Counted from the stretch's first letter, positions 7,092-17,068 are shown. The stretch is DNA of 62,167 bases from JAOZTV01 sp965371805 (GCA_965371805.1 CBDUZW010000022.1:1-62167); one strand, 5' to 3'. Program-made: numbers and translations. The notes: generated by a model from the letters alone, not told the origin.

Positions 7092-9838
7092 AACATATAG
7101 TTAACTATATGAAAAATCTAAAGTCAAAGAACTATTTAAAAATGAAGATTGTTTATACCTTTCTCTGTCTCATTTTACTGTGTAATATCTTGATCGGTAG
7201 CAACAACAATATTTTCAATTTAAAAGATGTTCATAAAAAAACAAACCAATATGTAATTGATATCTGGAATTCTGAGGATGGTTTGATGTCTGATACTATT
7301 TGTGCAGTTACTCAAGATATTAATCGATATATTTGGCTTGGAACTTATAATGGATTAATTCGCTTTAATGGAGCATCATTTAAAAGATTTAATTTAAACA
7401 ACACAAAAATATTTAATAGCAATCGTATTGTTTCATTATGTTCAGGAAAAGATGGAATCCTATGGATAGGGACAGACTTTGAAGGTTTATTCAGTTATAA
7501 GAATGGAGAGTTTAGTAATTACAGAAAAAAAGAAGGAATAGCTGAAAAGTCTATTAAATCACTAATAGAAGATAGTCATGGGGTATTATGGATAGGTGGA
7601 AAAGAGTCCCTTTATAAATTAGATTCAGGAAAATTCATTAAGATTAACCTGGGTAAAGAAAAGCCCCAGATTCAGCAGATATTTGAAGATAATGATAAAG
7701 AAACTATATGGATCGCTTCAATGGGAAGTGGGTTGTTTTGTATTAATAACCATAAAATCAAGGTCTATAGCATTAAAAATGGATTGTCCAGTAATAATGT
7801 TACTTCTGTAACTAGAGATGCAAAAAATAACCTTTTGGTCGGAACTTATTTAAAAGGTCTAAACCATTTAAAGGGAGATAAATTTGAATTGGTCAAAATT
7901 ACTCCTGATTATAAGTCTCAAGATATATACTATTTATATAGAGATAGAGCAGATAAAATCTGGATTGCAACATCTAAAGGCTTATATTGTATTAGGGAGA
8001 ATGATTTTGAACTATTTTCAAAAAATAATGGACTACCGGATAATAGAATTCAGTCAATTTTTGAAGATTTCGAAGGTAATCTTTGGTTGGGAGTCTACAA
8101 AGGAGGTTTGGTTCAATTTAAAGAAGGACTTGTCAAAATTCTGAATGTTGATAAAAAACTTTCTAATGCTTTTGCCTTGTCAGTTTTTGAAGACAAAAAA
8201 AAAAATATCTGGATTGGTACTATTAGAAGTGGAATCTTTAAAATCTCTAAAAATCAATCAAAAATATATAATTATTCTTCAGGCTTATTAAAAAGCTATG
8301 CCAGATGCTTTGCACAGGATATTGATGCCAATGTTTGGATTGGTTCTTTAGAAGGCATTAGTCAATATCGGAATGGGAAAATCTACAATACTCATCCATA
8401 TAAATTTAAGAATCCAAATATTGCATCAAGAGTCTTATTTGTTTCTCAAAAAACGCCGGGAGTACTATGGATAGGCTTATCTAACGCAGGTCTGTTTTAT
8501 TTAAAAGAGCAGCAAATGAAAAGATATGATTTGAATCCAAATTATAATACAAGTTCCATTTACTCTATCAAGGAAGATATAGAAAATCAAGAGATTTTGT
8601 GGATATGTACTTCTAAGGGTTTAATAAAATTGAATATTTTAAATGAGAAAAAAAGGTTCTTTACTACTGATGATGGGTTGTCAGTAAATGATCTAAGGTT
8701 TTCATATATAGACAAAAAAGGCATTATCTGGATTTGCACATCAGGTGGAGGATTAAATTTTCTTAAAAATGGCAAGTTTAAATCATTCAATAGAAGACAT
8801 GGGTTTATTGATGATTCTATTTGGTCAATAACTGAAGATAATTATAATAACCTTTGGATGAGTTGTGACAATGGTGTGTTTTATGTTAATAAAAATGAAA
8901 TGGAATCATATGAAAAAGTTCAACATAACCGGCTAAATGTAATAAAACTTGGTCTAACTGATGGATTTAAATCTGTGGAATGTAACGGTAGTGGGAACCC
9001 TGTTTTAAATAGAACTTCAGAACAGATCTTGTTTTATCCAACCGCATCTGGAGTCGCATTAATAAATACAAAAAAAATAAGAGAGGGTTCGATTCCTCCC
9101 AAAGTGCTTATAGAAAGAATTAATTCCGGACAACAGACGTATGAGGCAAGAAAAGATCTGACCCTACCAGCTGGTACTAAAGATATCTCTATTCATTATG
9201 CTGCCTTGTCTTTTAAGAATGCAAAAAACATTCAATATCAATATAAATTAGAGGGATATAATAATAGATGGTATTCAGTTAACAATAGACGAGTTGCTTA
9301 CTATACAAATTTATCTCCGGGAGAGTATACATTTAAGGTCATTGCGGCAAACGAAGATGTTGTTTTTAACAAAAATGAGGCATGTATTACTTTTTATTTG
9401 AAACCCCATTTTTATCAACATCCGTTATTTAAATTTTTTATAATGTTTATCTCTATTACTTTAGTGGGTGTAATTATATTGTCAAAAATACGGAATCAAA
9501 AGAAAAGAGAAAATTATTTAGAAGAGCAGATAAAAAACCGGACATTAGAAATTAAAGTTCAAAATGATAAAATACTGGGACAAAATATAGAGATTCAATC
9601 TAAAGCTGATCAGTTGATGCAAAATAATATGGAATTGAAAAATGCATTATCAGAAATAAAACATTTAAGTGGATTACTACCTATTTGTGCATGGTGTAAA
9701 CGTATACGTGATGATGAAGGTTACTGGAATCAAATGGAAAAATATATCTCACATCGTTCCGAGGCGGAATTCAGTCATGGGATTTGTCCTGAATGCAAAA
9801 AAAAAGAATTAGCTGAGCTAAAAAAATTAAACAAATAG
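7085..9838 (+). CDS. Two-component-propeller sensor with C-terminal Cys module, no kinase
   Basis: 917 residues. After a signal/anchor segment (IVYTFLCLILLCNILIG, about residues 20-40) come roughly 13 Reg_prop propeller repeats (WIGTDFEGLF, WLGVYKGGLV, WICTSGGGLN and others; residues 60-620). A Y_Y_Y domain follows (residues 690-770, ending LSPGEYTFKVIAAN), then a membrane helix (about 782-802), a coiled coil, and a compact C-terminal module with LPICAWCKRIRDDEGYW and SHGICPEC. This is the periplasmic sensor half of a hybrid histidine kinase with the kinase replaced by the Cys module, so the output must go through that module or a partner. The start is uncertain: ATG 7085 has no ribosome site, and Met codons at 7109 and 7142 also precede the anchor. 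Confidence 0.85.
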   Translation: MLKHIVNYMKNLKSKNYLKMKIVYTFLCLILLCNILIGSNNNIFNLKDVHKKTNQYVIDIWNSEDGLMSDTICAVTQDINRYIWLGTYNGLIRFNGASFKRFNLNNTKIFNSNRIVSLCSGKDGILWIGTDFEGLFSYKNGEFSNYRKKEGIAEKSIKSLIEDSHGVLWIGGKESLYKLDSGKFIKINLGKEKPQIQQIFEDNDKETIWIASMGSGLFCINNHKIKVYSIKNGLSSNNVTSVTRDAKNNLLVGTYLKGLNHLKGDKFELVKITPDYKSQDIYYLYRDRADKIWIATSKGLYCIRENDFELFSKNNGLPDNRIQSIFEDFEGNLWLGVYKGGLVQFKEGLVKILNVDKKLSNAFALSVFEDKKKNIWIGTIRSGIFKISKNQSKIYNYSSGLLKSYARCFAQDIDANVWIGSLEGISQYRNGKIYNTHPYKFKNPNIASRVLFVSQKTPGVLWIGLSNAGLFYLKEQQMKRYDLNPNYNTSSIYSIKEDIENQEILWICTSKGLIKLNILNEKKRFFTTDDGLSVNDLRFSYIDKKGIIWICTSGGGLNFLKNGKFKSFNRRHGFIDDSIWSITEDNYNNLWMSCDNGVFYVNKNEMESYEKVQHNRLNVIKLGLTDGFKSVECNGSGNPVLNRTSEQILFYPTASGVALINTKKIREGSIPPKVLIERINSGQQTYEARKDLTLPAGTKDISIHYAALSFKNAKNIQYQYKLEGYNNRWYSVNNRRVAYYTNLSPGEYTFKVIAANEDVVFNKNEACITFYLKPHFYQHPLFKFFIMFISITLVGVIILSKIRNQKKRENYLEEQIKNRTLEIKVQNDKILGQNIEIQSKADQLMQNNMELKNALSEIKHLSGLLPICAWCKRIRDDEGYWNQMEKYISHRSEAEFSHGICPECKKKELAELKKLNK

Positions 9839-9943
9839 ATTGGGTCGGAAACGGAATCTTAGGTGTAACTGCACATTCTGATGGAGAACCATAAATTTTT
9901 TATGTGATAGAGACTTTACAGAAACATAGACTGAGAAAGGCTT

Positions 9944-10558
9944 TTATAACTTTTTTCTAAACAGGGTGTAAATATAAGGTCTTGGATCTTTATTTGGATT
10001 TGTATAAGTAAATTCTTCACTGCTTATTAATTCAAAATGAGTTAGATTATCTTTCAAATCATCTATACCATATCTTCGTACATCCAATCCGGCACATTTT
10101 TTAGCTCCTTTTTTTGAAAATTCCGCAAACATTGCATATCCACCTTTTCTTACAGCTGAATCAACATTTTTGAAATACTGTTCAATACATAAATCATCAG
10201 TCAGAAAATGGAGGACTGCTCTATCGATCCAGACATCAATTTCTCCATCCTGCAGAGGAAGTACTGTAGATATGTCCTGACATATCCATCTAATATTTGC
10301 CTTACCACTAAAAATTTTTTTTGCTTTTGCAATTGCTTCAGAACTTAAGTCATTCAAGACCAGTTCACCTGAGGATTTTGCAAGAATCCCAATGAGTTCT
10401 GATGTTCCAACACCTGGAACAAATATTTTTGAATTTTTCAAATCTGGTATTAGATTTAAAAATTTTAGAGTTTGTGAAAAATCATTTTCATACCATCCTA
10501 ATTTTGATTCATCAGTTTTTTGGAATATCTTATCCCAGTGTCCAGTTAAAGTTTCCAT
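9944..10558 (-). CDS. Class I SAM-dependent methyltransferase
   Basis: 204 residues of the class I Rossmann methyltransferase fold: GHWDKIFQKTDESKLGWYE at the start, motif I KIFVPGVGTSELIG, LNDLSSEAI (acidic residue binding SAM ribose) and IDVWIDRAVLHFL (motif IV). The N-terminal pattern with Trp-Tyr-Glu resembles the thiol/thioether (TPMT-like) and tellurite-type small-molecule methyltransferases. It is last in a minus-strand group (sensor, racemase, cyclase, methyltransferase); the 34-base gap from the cyclase suggests co-transcription. Substrate unknown. Confidence 0.8.
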   Translation of the reverse strand: METLTGHWDKIFQKTDESKLGWYENDFSQTLKFLNLIPDLKNSKIFVPGVGTSELIGILAKSSGELVLNDLSSEAIAKAKKIFSGKANIRWICQDISTVLPLQDGEIDVWIDRAVLHFLTDDLCIEQYFKNVDSAVRKGGYAMFAEFSKKGAKKCAGLDVRRYGIDDLKDNLTHFELISSEEFTYTNPNKDPRPYIYTLFRKKL

Positions 10559-10592
10559 CTTATCCCCTCAAATAAAACCCATTTTAAAATAT

Positions 10593-11234
10593 TCAGTCAT
10601 TATATAATGCTACTGCCCTGACCGGTGAGCCGTCAGCACCTTTAAATTTTAAAGGAAATGATGAAAACGCAAATTTATCATAAGAAATATCCTTCATATT
10701 TGTTAGATTCTCTATTATAAGAATTTCTTTTTTTAAAAATATCTTGTGAATTGAGAAATCTTCAGTTTCCGCTTTATCTGCCGAAATTGTATCTAATCCA
10801 ATTCCTTTTAATTCAAATCGACTCAACCATTCTGCTGCCTCAAGAGATAAAACGGGAAAACCTGAAAAGTATCTATCAATCCCCCAATATTGGCACCAGC
10901 CCGTATTTATTAGAATAAATTCAATATCTTTTATAATATCCCGAAAAGGTTTTAAGTCTTTTAGACCGATAACATGCTTTTTATTGCCAGCAAATTTTAA
11001 TAAGAATGCCTTCCCATAAAAACGATCAATTGAGAGCATATCAAGAGTTTTGCCTCGATCTATAATATGAGCCGGGGCATCTATATGAGTTCCGGTATGT
11101 GAATAGAGAGTGATTTTTTTTTCTAGAAACCCCTCTTTTTCAATTGTTGTGGCATTTATCAGCAAAGGAGGTTCTGTTCCAGGATATACCGGCATATTCT
11201 GTACTATAGGATGAGTTAAATCAATGATTTTCAT
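10593..11234 (-). CDS. Cyclase / kynurenine-formamidase-like hydrolase
   Basis: A 213-residue member of the metal-dependent cyclase family (PF04199), with the signature SHTGTHIDAPAHII (HxGTHxDxPxH) near residues 45-58. The opening IDLTHPIVQNMPVYPGT and the GIDRYFSGFPVLSLEAAEWL segment fit the same family. Members hydrolyse N-formylkynurenine, isatin or related amides and lactones; without other kynurenine genes here the substrate is open. The ATG overlaps the end of the upstream racemase gene by one base, so the two are coupled. Confidence 0.88.
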   Translation of the reverse strand: MKIIDLTHPIVQNMPVYPGTEPPLLINATTIEKEGFLEKKITLYSHTGTHIDAPAHIIDRGKTLDMLSIDRFYGKAFLLKFAGNKKHVIGLKDLKPFRDIIKDIEFILINTGWCQYWGIDRYFSGFPVLSLEAAEWLSRFELKGIGLDTISADKAETEDFSIHKIFLKKEILIIENLTNMKDISYDKFAFSSFPLKFKGADGSPVRAVALYND

Positions 11235-11953
11235 CAGGTCACATTATTGTTTTTTTCAGTGTTTTTTATTGCAAATTCAACTGCTTTTTCAACATGAATT
11301 ACAGTTGTATCAAATAGTTTAACATTAGTATCCTTTTGTTCTACCAACATACCAATTTCAGTACAACCGAGAATTACCCCTTCTGCTCCCCTGCTAGCCA
11401 AATCTTCGATTATTCGAAAATACTCAGCTCTTGACTTATCAAAAAAATCACCCATACAAAGTTCCTTATATATAATATTATGTATAATTTCCCTATCCTT
11501 GTCATTGGGTACAAGAACTTCCAGTCCATGTTTCTGTTTTAAGCGACCCTTATAAAAGTCTTGCTCCATTGTAAATGCAGTACCTAAAAGTCCGACCTTT
11601 TTTATTCCATTGCTGATCAGTACATCTGCTGTCGCATCAGCAATATGCAGTATAGGGGTTTTTATCGCTTTTTCAATATCAGGAGCAACTTTGTGCATCG
11701 TATTTGTACAGATGAGTAAAAAATCAGCTCCAGCTGACTGAATATCAAGAGCTGCTTTGGATAGTATTTTTGCGGTACCATCCCAGTCACCCTCATGCTG
11801 CATCTTCATAATAGGATCAAAATCAACACTATAAAGCACAGTTTTTGCAGAATGTAATCCCCCAAGGGCCTTTTTTACTCCCTCGTTTATCCCACGATAA
11901 TATCCAACTGTGCTTTCCCAGCTCATACCACCTAAAAGACCAATAGTTTTCAT
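11234..11953 (-). CDS. Aspartate/glutamate racemase family protein
   Basis: 239 residues of the cofactor-independent Asp/Glu racemase superfamily. The start MKTIGLLGGMSWESTVGYY is diagnostic. The two catalytic cysteines are present in LLICTNTMHK (about residue 84) and ILGCTEIGML (about residue 195). Such enzymes racemise aspartate, glutamate or other acidic amino acids through two-base chemistry. It lies 1 base after the stop of the upstream sensor gene and overlaps the cyclase gene, so the three are one operon. Confidence 0.92.
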   Translation of the reverse strand: MKTIGLLGGMSWESTVGYYRGINEGVKKALGGLHSAKTVLYSVDFDPIMKMQHEGDWDGTAKILSKAALDIQSAGADFLLICTNTMHKVAPDIEKAIKTPILHIADATADVLISNGIKKVGLLGTAFTMEQDFYKGRLKQKHGLEVLVPNDKDREIIHNIIYKELCMGDFFDKSRAEYFRIIEDLASRGAEGVILGCTEIGMLVEQKDTNVKLFDTTVIHVEKAVEFAIKNTEKNNNVT

Positions 11954-11954
11954 C

Positions 11955-13232
11955 TTACTCCTCTTTTTTATAAAATTCAGGATATAGATCTATTTTACAT
12001 TTTGGACAGATTCCATGACTGAATCTTACCTCAGAGTGTTGAGATATATATTCTTCAATCTGGTTCCAATACCCCTTATCATCACGGATATTTTTACAGG
12101 ATGCGCAAATAGGCAGATATCCACTCAATTTTTTCACTTCATCAAGAGCATCCTGAAGTTTTTCATTTTTTTCAATTAAGACTTTATTTTGCTTAGAGAT
12201 TTCTTCTTCCTGAATCAAATTAATCTTCCTGAGTTTTTCATCATCTTCAACCAGGTTTGCTAATTTTTTTCGATAAGCATTTAAGATAAAATTTATTAAT
12301 AAAATTACGATAATAGAAACTATTATGCTGAGAATGAAATTAATTATAAAAACCTTTAAAATTTGTTCTGTGTTAACTTCCTCTGTTTGCTCTACTAATA
12401 AATACCAGCATAACTCAGGAATATATCTGCTGTTTAAATGAACTTTTTTACCATTCCGGTCAAAACTTAATATACTTTTTTTTGCAGAAAGAATTTTTCC
12501 AGCTATAGAAGAGATTCCCTCCATGCTATTTATATTCTTATTGACAAGTGTTTTTTCTCTCTCCCCTGCCTGAAGTAAAACCATACCATTCTTGTCAATA
12601 AAATAGATATCTCTTTTATATTTTTGCTGGTATTCATATATTAATTTCTTTATAGTACCTACTTCTAACCCAATTCCAGCTGCACCAATAAACTCTCCAT
12701 TATAATCAAAAACTTTATGGTTAACAAAGATAGTCATTGTATCCTTATTTGCCATATCCGGATCTACATTTGCTTCAAAAGCAGCATCCATTTTTTGAAC
12801 CCTGAAATACCATTTATCTCTGATATCATCAGAATTAATTTTTTTTAAAATACCATTATAATGATAATAAATACGGGTTTTTTCAGATACAAAAAAACTT
12901 GTAAATGCGTTATAATTCTTATATATTTTTTTAAGATATTTCCTGATCTGCATCTCATCCTTTTCACCATCAAGAACCCAGTCAATTAGAAAAGTATTAG
13001 ATGCCATTAATGAAGAGATATAGATTGGACGGATCAAATCCTGTTGAATCTCAGAATAGACATTATCACTTGTCAATGGTAGCTCAACAGTCTTAATTTT
13101 TATATTTGATGATGAGTTTGAAACATACAAACTTATAAAACTTGTAATGAAAAAACCAAAAACCAGCAGGGCTCCAATTATTATAATAAATCGTTTTTTC
13201 CGATTTGTGATTACTTTCTCTATATTTTTAAT
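11955..13232 (-). CDS. Cache-domain membrane sensor with C-terminal Cys module, ATT start
   Basis: The usual start codons only give a protein beginning after the first membrane helix (MYVSNSSSN). Reading back in frame adds IKNIEKVITNRKKRFIIIIG and the rest of a clear helix (LLVFGFFITSFISL). The only candidates in front are ATA/ATT codons; ATT 13230-13232 sits 6 bases from a perfect AGGAG, so I take ATT as the start (425 residues). The domains are: helix 1, an extracytoplasmic Cache-like domain (residues 45-280, including YNGEFIGAAGIGLEVGTI), helix 2 (about 295-320), a coiled coil, and the Cys module LPICASCKNIRDDKGYW ... SHGICPKC. No kinase or cyclase domain follows. It heads the racemase/cyclase operon and may sense a small molecule handled by it. 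Confidence 0.85.
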   Translation of the reverse strand: MKNIEKVITNRKKRFIIIIGALLVFGFFITSFISLYVSNSSSNIKIKTVELPLTSDNVYSEIQQDLIRPIYISSLMASNTFLIDWVLDGEKDEMQIRKYLKKIYKNYNAFTSFFVSEKTRIYYHYNGILKKINSDDIRDKWYFRVQKMDAAFEANVDPDMANKDTMTIFVNHKVFDYNGEFIGAAGIGLEVGTIKKLIYEYQQKYKRDIYFIDKNGMVLLQAGEREKTLVNKNINSMEGISSIAGKILSAKKSILSFDRNGKKVHLNSRYIPELCWYLLVEQTEEVNTEQILKVFIINFILSIIVSIIVILLINFILNAYRKKLANLVEDDEKLRKINLIQEEEISKQNKVLIEKNEKLQDALDEVKKLSGYLPICASCKNIRDDKGYWNQIEEYISQHSEVRFSHGICPKCKIDLYPEFYKKEE

Positions 13233-13361
13233 AATTATCTCCTATTAATTAAATAGATATCATTCAAACAAAAATGAAATAAAATGTCAATAAAATATAG
13301 AATATTTTTCGATGAGAAAATCAACTTCTTAGCTCTAAACATTTAAGATTAACAAATGATT

Positions 13362-13649
13362 TCATAAAATCTCATTAATAAATGCAATAATTTTATCAGG
13401 ATCGAGAATTAATGCCTCTTTTTGAGATTTTTTTAATTTTTTAATTTTTAATTCCAGTTTTGAAGCGAGACTTCTATTGCCGATTTCCTGTTTAAATACC
13501 AGTTTCAGAGGCCCTCTTCCTTTTAAATATTTGGCAGCTCCGATTAAGGCTCTTTGATGTGTATCAAACCGCCTATCAACATCCGTTGTTATTCCGGTGT
13601 ATAAGCTATTATCTCTGCAGCGTATTATATATAACCACCAGTTTTTCAT
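13362..13649 (-). CDS. GIY-YIG nuclease-domain protein
   Basis: A small single-domain GIY-YIG protein (about 95 residues) of the UPF0213/YhbQ type. MKNWWLYIIRCRDNSLYTGI contains the Y-x-I...YTGI variant of GIY-YIG, followed by the conserved Arg in DVDRRFDTH. Function in this family is uncertain (DNA repair or nuclease). The in-frame ATG at 13679 would add 10 residues (MYKGEKHQYN) and overlap the transporter gene by 8 bases; the shorter form matches the family start. Confidence 0.85.
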   Translation of the reverse strand: MKNWWLYIIRCRDNSLYTGITTDVDRRFDTHQRALIGAAKYLKGRGPLKLVFKQEIGNRSLASKLELKIKKLKKSQKEALILDPDKIIAFINEIL

Positions 13650-13671
13650 ATTATATTGGTGTTTTTCACCT

Positions 13672-14559
13672 TTATACAAAAAAAAGCCAACTGGCTCCTA
13701 CAATTGCGATAATCGTCCATAAAATTGTTTTAAATGTAAATTGTTCCTTATAGAGAATACGGGATATCGGAATAAGAATCACAGGAGATAATGACATCAG
13801 AGTTGAAGCAATCCCCATATGAATATGTAGGATAGCTACTAGAGAAAGTATAACACCTATAACCGGACCAAATATTGAACCGCTGATAATCCTCAATTTA
13901 ATCCCTTTTTCCTTTAATTTAGAAAAATCTTTGAAGAACTTTTGTTTGATCAATAGAAATAATGACATAGCGATAGTTGCAGCAAAAGCTCTTACTAAAT
14001 TAGCTGAAATAGGATTAGTACCCTCCAACATTCCTCTCTTGGAAAAGAGTAGTCCAATGGCCTGCCCCAAAGCTCCTCCTAATCCAAAGAGAATACCCTT
14101 TAAAAGGTGTTTGCTGTTTTTTCTGTTATTGTTGTTATTATCTTTAATTACAAAGCCGATTGCAACTGTTGTTACCCCTATTGCAGATAATTGAGAAATA
14201 TTAAGGGTTTCCTTCAAAAACAACCAACCCAAAAGTACACTGAATATGGGTACGGCAGTCATCATCAACATTGCCATCCTTGGGCCTATCAAGACATATG
14301 ATTCGAAAAGAAGAGCGTCACCTATAAAGAAGCCAATTACGCCGGAAATTGCAAGATAGACATATCCTGTTACAGATAAGTCAGGTATAAGTTTTTGGTA
14401 AACAATAAGTTGTAATAAAGTTAAAAAAAATAGAGCGCCCCACAATCTCAAATGATTTACTGATTGAGAACCAATTTTTTTTCCAGCATCTGAAAAGAGA
14501 ATAGAATTAATTGACCAGCAAACAGCAGTCAAGATAGCAGCAATTTCACCAATATACAT
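13672..14559 (-). CDS. EamA/DMT-family transporter
   Basis: A 295-residue integral membrane protein with ten predicted helices in two repeated EamA halves: GEIAAILTAVCWSINSILFS at the start, AISGVIGFFIGDALLFESYVLIGPRMAML at the end of half one, and LKGILFGLGGALGQAIGLLF opening half two. Members of the drug/metabolite transporter superfamily export amino acids or metabolites, or import nucleotide sugars; the substrate cannot be inferred. A His/Lys/Asn linker (KDNNNNNRKNSKH) joins the halves. It probably shares a transcript with the GIY-YIG gene. Confidence 0.88.
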   Translation of the reverse strand: MYIGEIAAILTAVCWSINSILFSDAGKKIGSQSVNHLRLWGALFFLTLLQLIVYQKLIPDLSVTGYVYLAISGVIGFFIGDALLFESYVLIGPRMAMLMMTAVPIFSVLLGWLFLKETLNISQLSAIGVTTVAIGFVIKDNNNNNRKNSKHLLKGILFGLGGALGQAIGLLFSKRGMLEGTNPISANLVRAFAATIAMSLFLLIKQKFFKDFSKLKEKGIKLRIISGSIFGPVIGVILSLVAILHIHMGIASTLMSLSPVILIPISRILYKEQFTFKTILWTIIAIVGASWLFFV

Positions 14560-14645
14560 GTTTTAAATTTCCTTTATTCTATTTCCTAAAACATATAATA
14601 CCATAAAACCCATCTTGCGATTATTTTTGGAGGTAATTTAAAATA

Positions 14646-14674
14646 TTGACAAAATATCACCTGATCTTTATAAT
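14646..14674 (+). promoter_or_regulatory. Consensus sigma-70 promoter
   Basis: TTGACA (14646-14651), 17-base spacer, TATAAT (14669-14674): a full consensus match. Transcription would begin near 14681. A strong Shine-Dalgarno (TTGGAGGTT) follows and the ATG is at 14696. Confidence 0.85.
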
Positions 14675-14695
14675 ATTTTTTTTGGAGGTTAACTC

Positions 14696-15826
14696 ATGAG
14701 TCCAGTTCTAATCATAACTATTGTCTCTTTTTTTATTATATTTATAATAAGCATTATTTCATATAAATTGGCGAAAAGAAGAAAAAATAATCCAAAATTT
14801 AATGAAGATAAAATTAAACGGGGAGCGAAGGTTTCAGATATATATCAGGGTATAAGCTATAGTTATATATATTTTCGCGGGGGTCAAAATTCGCCTCCCT
14901 ATTTTGATATTTCTATAGATTGTGAAAGTTATGGTGAATTTAAAATTAGTAAAGAGACAAAATTTGACCGTTTTTTTAAAAAAATAGGTATTGCTTCTGA
15001 GATGGAAACCCATGATCCTGATTTTGACAGTAAATATTATATTTCCTCAAATACACCTGATCTACCCAAAAATTTATTATCATCAGAAATAAGGATTATA
15101 GTTGATTCTCTAATAAGCAGGGGGTTTACAACTTTAATTCTTAAAAAAAACAAACTACATTTAAAATGGGTCCCCTACAGAACAAAATCACCTTTAGAAA
15201 AACATGAAATTGAAGAGCTTGTCAGTGAATTGGGAAAAATACAAACAAAATGCTCAAGAATATATCAGAGAGAAGTTGATCAGATAAATACAAATTGGAA
15301 AACTAAAAGATTATTTGCTTTTTTAATTCCCGGCACATTAGAAATACTTGGAGTTGTCGCTTTGATAATAGGGTTTATAAGCTATCCTCCCCTTGATAAG
15401 TTGAAGTTATTTGCTGAGACCTTAACAGTTTCAATACCTGTATTTTTTCTATATATCTGGATAGCAATAAAACTTCTAAAAGGCAGATCTTCATCCCATA
15501 GAGAACTTATAATTGTATTTTTTATATCTATAACTGCATTTCCCCTGGCTTTTGGAGGTGGAAAAGCCTTTTTAAACGGGTGGATGGACAAGTCTGAATC
15601 CATAACCCATAATGTCCAAATAATAAATAAATATATCACCAAATCAAAAGACAGTAAAAATTACTATATAAAAACCCAATCATGGAGAGAGGGTAGAATT
15701 ACTGAGAAACTTTCACTATCCCGGAGCAAATATAATCTTGTCATACCAGGAAGTACAAATGTTACAGTCGTTACAAAAGAAGGAAAATTCGGCTATGAGT
15801 GGATAGAAAACTATTATCTGGAATAA
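14696..15826 (+). CDS. Hypothetical integral membrane protein
   Basis: 376 residues. Helix 1 is at residues 3-23 (VLIITIVSFFIIFIISIISY). A basic, soluble segment of about 180 residues follows, with no recognised motif. Three helices then lie at about residues 208-290 (LEILGVVALIIGFISY, VSIPVFFLYIWIAIKLL, LIIVFFISITAFPLAFGG). The hydrophilic C-terminal domain (about 80 residues) has alternating strands and could be a small beta-barrel domain. It has a consensus promoter and a strong ribosome site, so it is likely well expressed, perhaps with the phosphatase gene 70 bases downstream. No family is recognised. Confidence 0.75.
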   Translation: MSPVLIITIVSFFIIFIISIISYKLAKRRKNNPKFNEDKIKRGAKVSDIYQGISYSYIYFRGGQNSPPYFDISIDCESYGEFKISKETKFDRFFKKIGIASEMETHDPDFDSKYYISSNTPDLPKNLLSSEIRIIVDSLISRGFTTLILKKNKLHLKWVPYRTKSPLEKHEIEELVSELGKIQTKCSRIYQREVDQINTNWKTKRLFAFLIPGTLEILGVVALIIGFISYPPLDKLKLFAETLTVSIPVFFLYIWIAIKLLKGRSSSHRELIIVFFISITAFPLAFGGGKAFLNGWMDKSESITHNVQIINKYITKSKDSKNYYIKTQSWREGRITEKLSLSRSKYNLVIPGSTNVTVVTKEGKFGYEWIENYYLE

Positions 15827-15895
15827 AGAACAATTATATAAAACCCAAAATTTAAATTCATTTCAAAGACCCATATTTAACTTTCATATAAAAAA

Positions 15896-17038
15896 ATGAT
15901 AGAATATTTGATGTATATAAACTTTAAAAATAAAAAAACCATAATTTTGCTGCTTTCACTGTTTTTAATCATATTTTTTACTCAACCTGGATTCAGTAAA
16001 AAAAAGAGTGAAGACTATTTTGATGGACCTTATATTACATGGATTAGCTCAACTAAAATTGTCTGTGTAACAGTGGAAAGATTAAACGGGAAAAAGATAA
16101 TAACAAAAAAGTTTCTTGATGTTGATGATTTTCCAAACTATAGCAAATCACTTCCAGCAGCTGAACTTGCCTACTCTCTAATTAACTCAAAAATAGAAAA
16201 AAGTGAATACAAAGCTTCAAAAATCATAGCTATTGGCGATCTTCATGGGGACTTTAAAAATTTCAAAAAATTACTTATTAATAATAAAATAGTAGACAGA
16301 GATCTAAACTGGATATCCGGTACCACTCATCTGGTTTTCCCTGGTGATACACTGGACAGGGGAGCAAAATCAACTGAATGCTTATGGCTTATCAGGAAAC
16401 TTGAGGTTCAGGCAGAAAAAACAGGAGGAAAAGTTCATTTCCTAATTGGAAATCATGAATATATGGTTACTCAGGGTGATTTAAGATACGTTGCAAAAAA
16501 ATATTCAAAACTTCACCGTTATCGTTATGATAAACTATTCAACATTCATACAGAATTTGGAAAATGGTTGCGGACTAAAAATGTCGTAGAAAAAATTAAT
16601 GGCTATATCTTCTCTCATGCAGGAATCAGTCCAGAGCTTGCAAAAACAGGAATAAGCTTAAATAAAATAAATAACCTGTTTAGAGAACTTATTGATATTG
16701 ACTTTACTTATTATGAACCAGATAAAGAGAAGGAAAAATTGTTGAATCTGGTAATGAAGAGTAAGGGACCTATCTGGTACCGCGGATATTATAAAAAAAA
16801 ACCTTTTTCTCAGGAAAAATTTAATTCAATTCTGACAAGATATAAAGCTGAAAAAATAATTGTCGGTCACACTAAGCAGAAGACAATAACTCCTTATTTT
16901 AAAGGAAAACTTCTTGCAATCGATGTGATGGATTATGATAATCCCGAAAAAACAAGCGGAGAAGCACTGCTCATTGAAGACGGAAAATTTTACCGCTTGA
17001 CTATTGACGGAAAAAGAGAAATATTGATATTAAGATAA
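15896..17038 (+). CDS. Secreted calcineurin-type metallophosphatase
   Basis: A 380-residue protein with a signal peptide (TIILLLSLFLIIFFTQPGFS, residues 16-35) and a PPP-type metallophosphoesterase domain. All metal-binding motifs are present: IAIGDLHGDF (GDxHG, about residue 118), FPGDTLDRG (GDxxDRG, about 150), LIGNHEYM (GNHE, about 184), IFSHAGIS and VGHTKQ (GHT). This matches the bacterial Shewanella-like phosphatase group, acting on phosphoproteins or small phosphoesters in the periplasm. ATG 15896 and ATG 15911 are both possible starts. Confidence 0.88.
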   Translation: MIEYLMYINFKNKKTIILLLSLFLIIFFTQPGFSKKKSEDYFDGPYITWISSTKIVCVTVERLNGKKIITKKFLDVDDFPNYSKSLPAAELAYSLINSKIEKSEYKASKIIAIGDLHGDFKNFKKLLINNKIVDRDLNWISGTTHLVFPGDTLDRGAKSTECLWLIRKLEVQAEKTGGKVHFLIGNHEYMVTQGDLRYVAKKYSKLHRYRYDKLFNIHTEFGKWLRTKNVVEKINGYIFSHAGISPELAKTGISLNKINNLFRELIDIDFTYYEPDKEKEKLLNLVMKSKGPIWYRGYYKKKPFSQEKFNSILTRYKAEKIIVGHTKQKTITPYFKGKLLAIDVMDYDNPEKTSGEALLIEDGKFYRLTIDGKREILILR

Positions 17039-17068
17039 TTTTATTAATCGATTTATTATTAATCTAAA

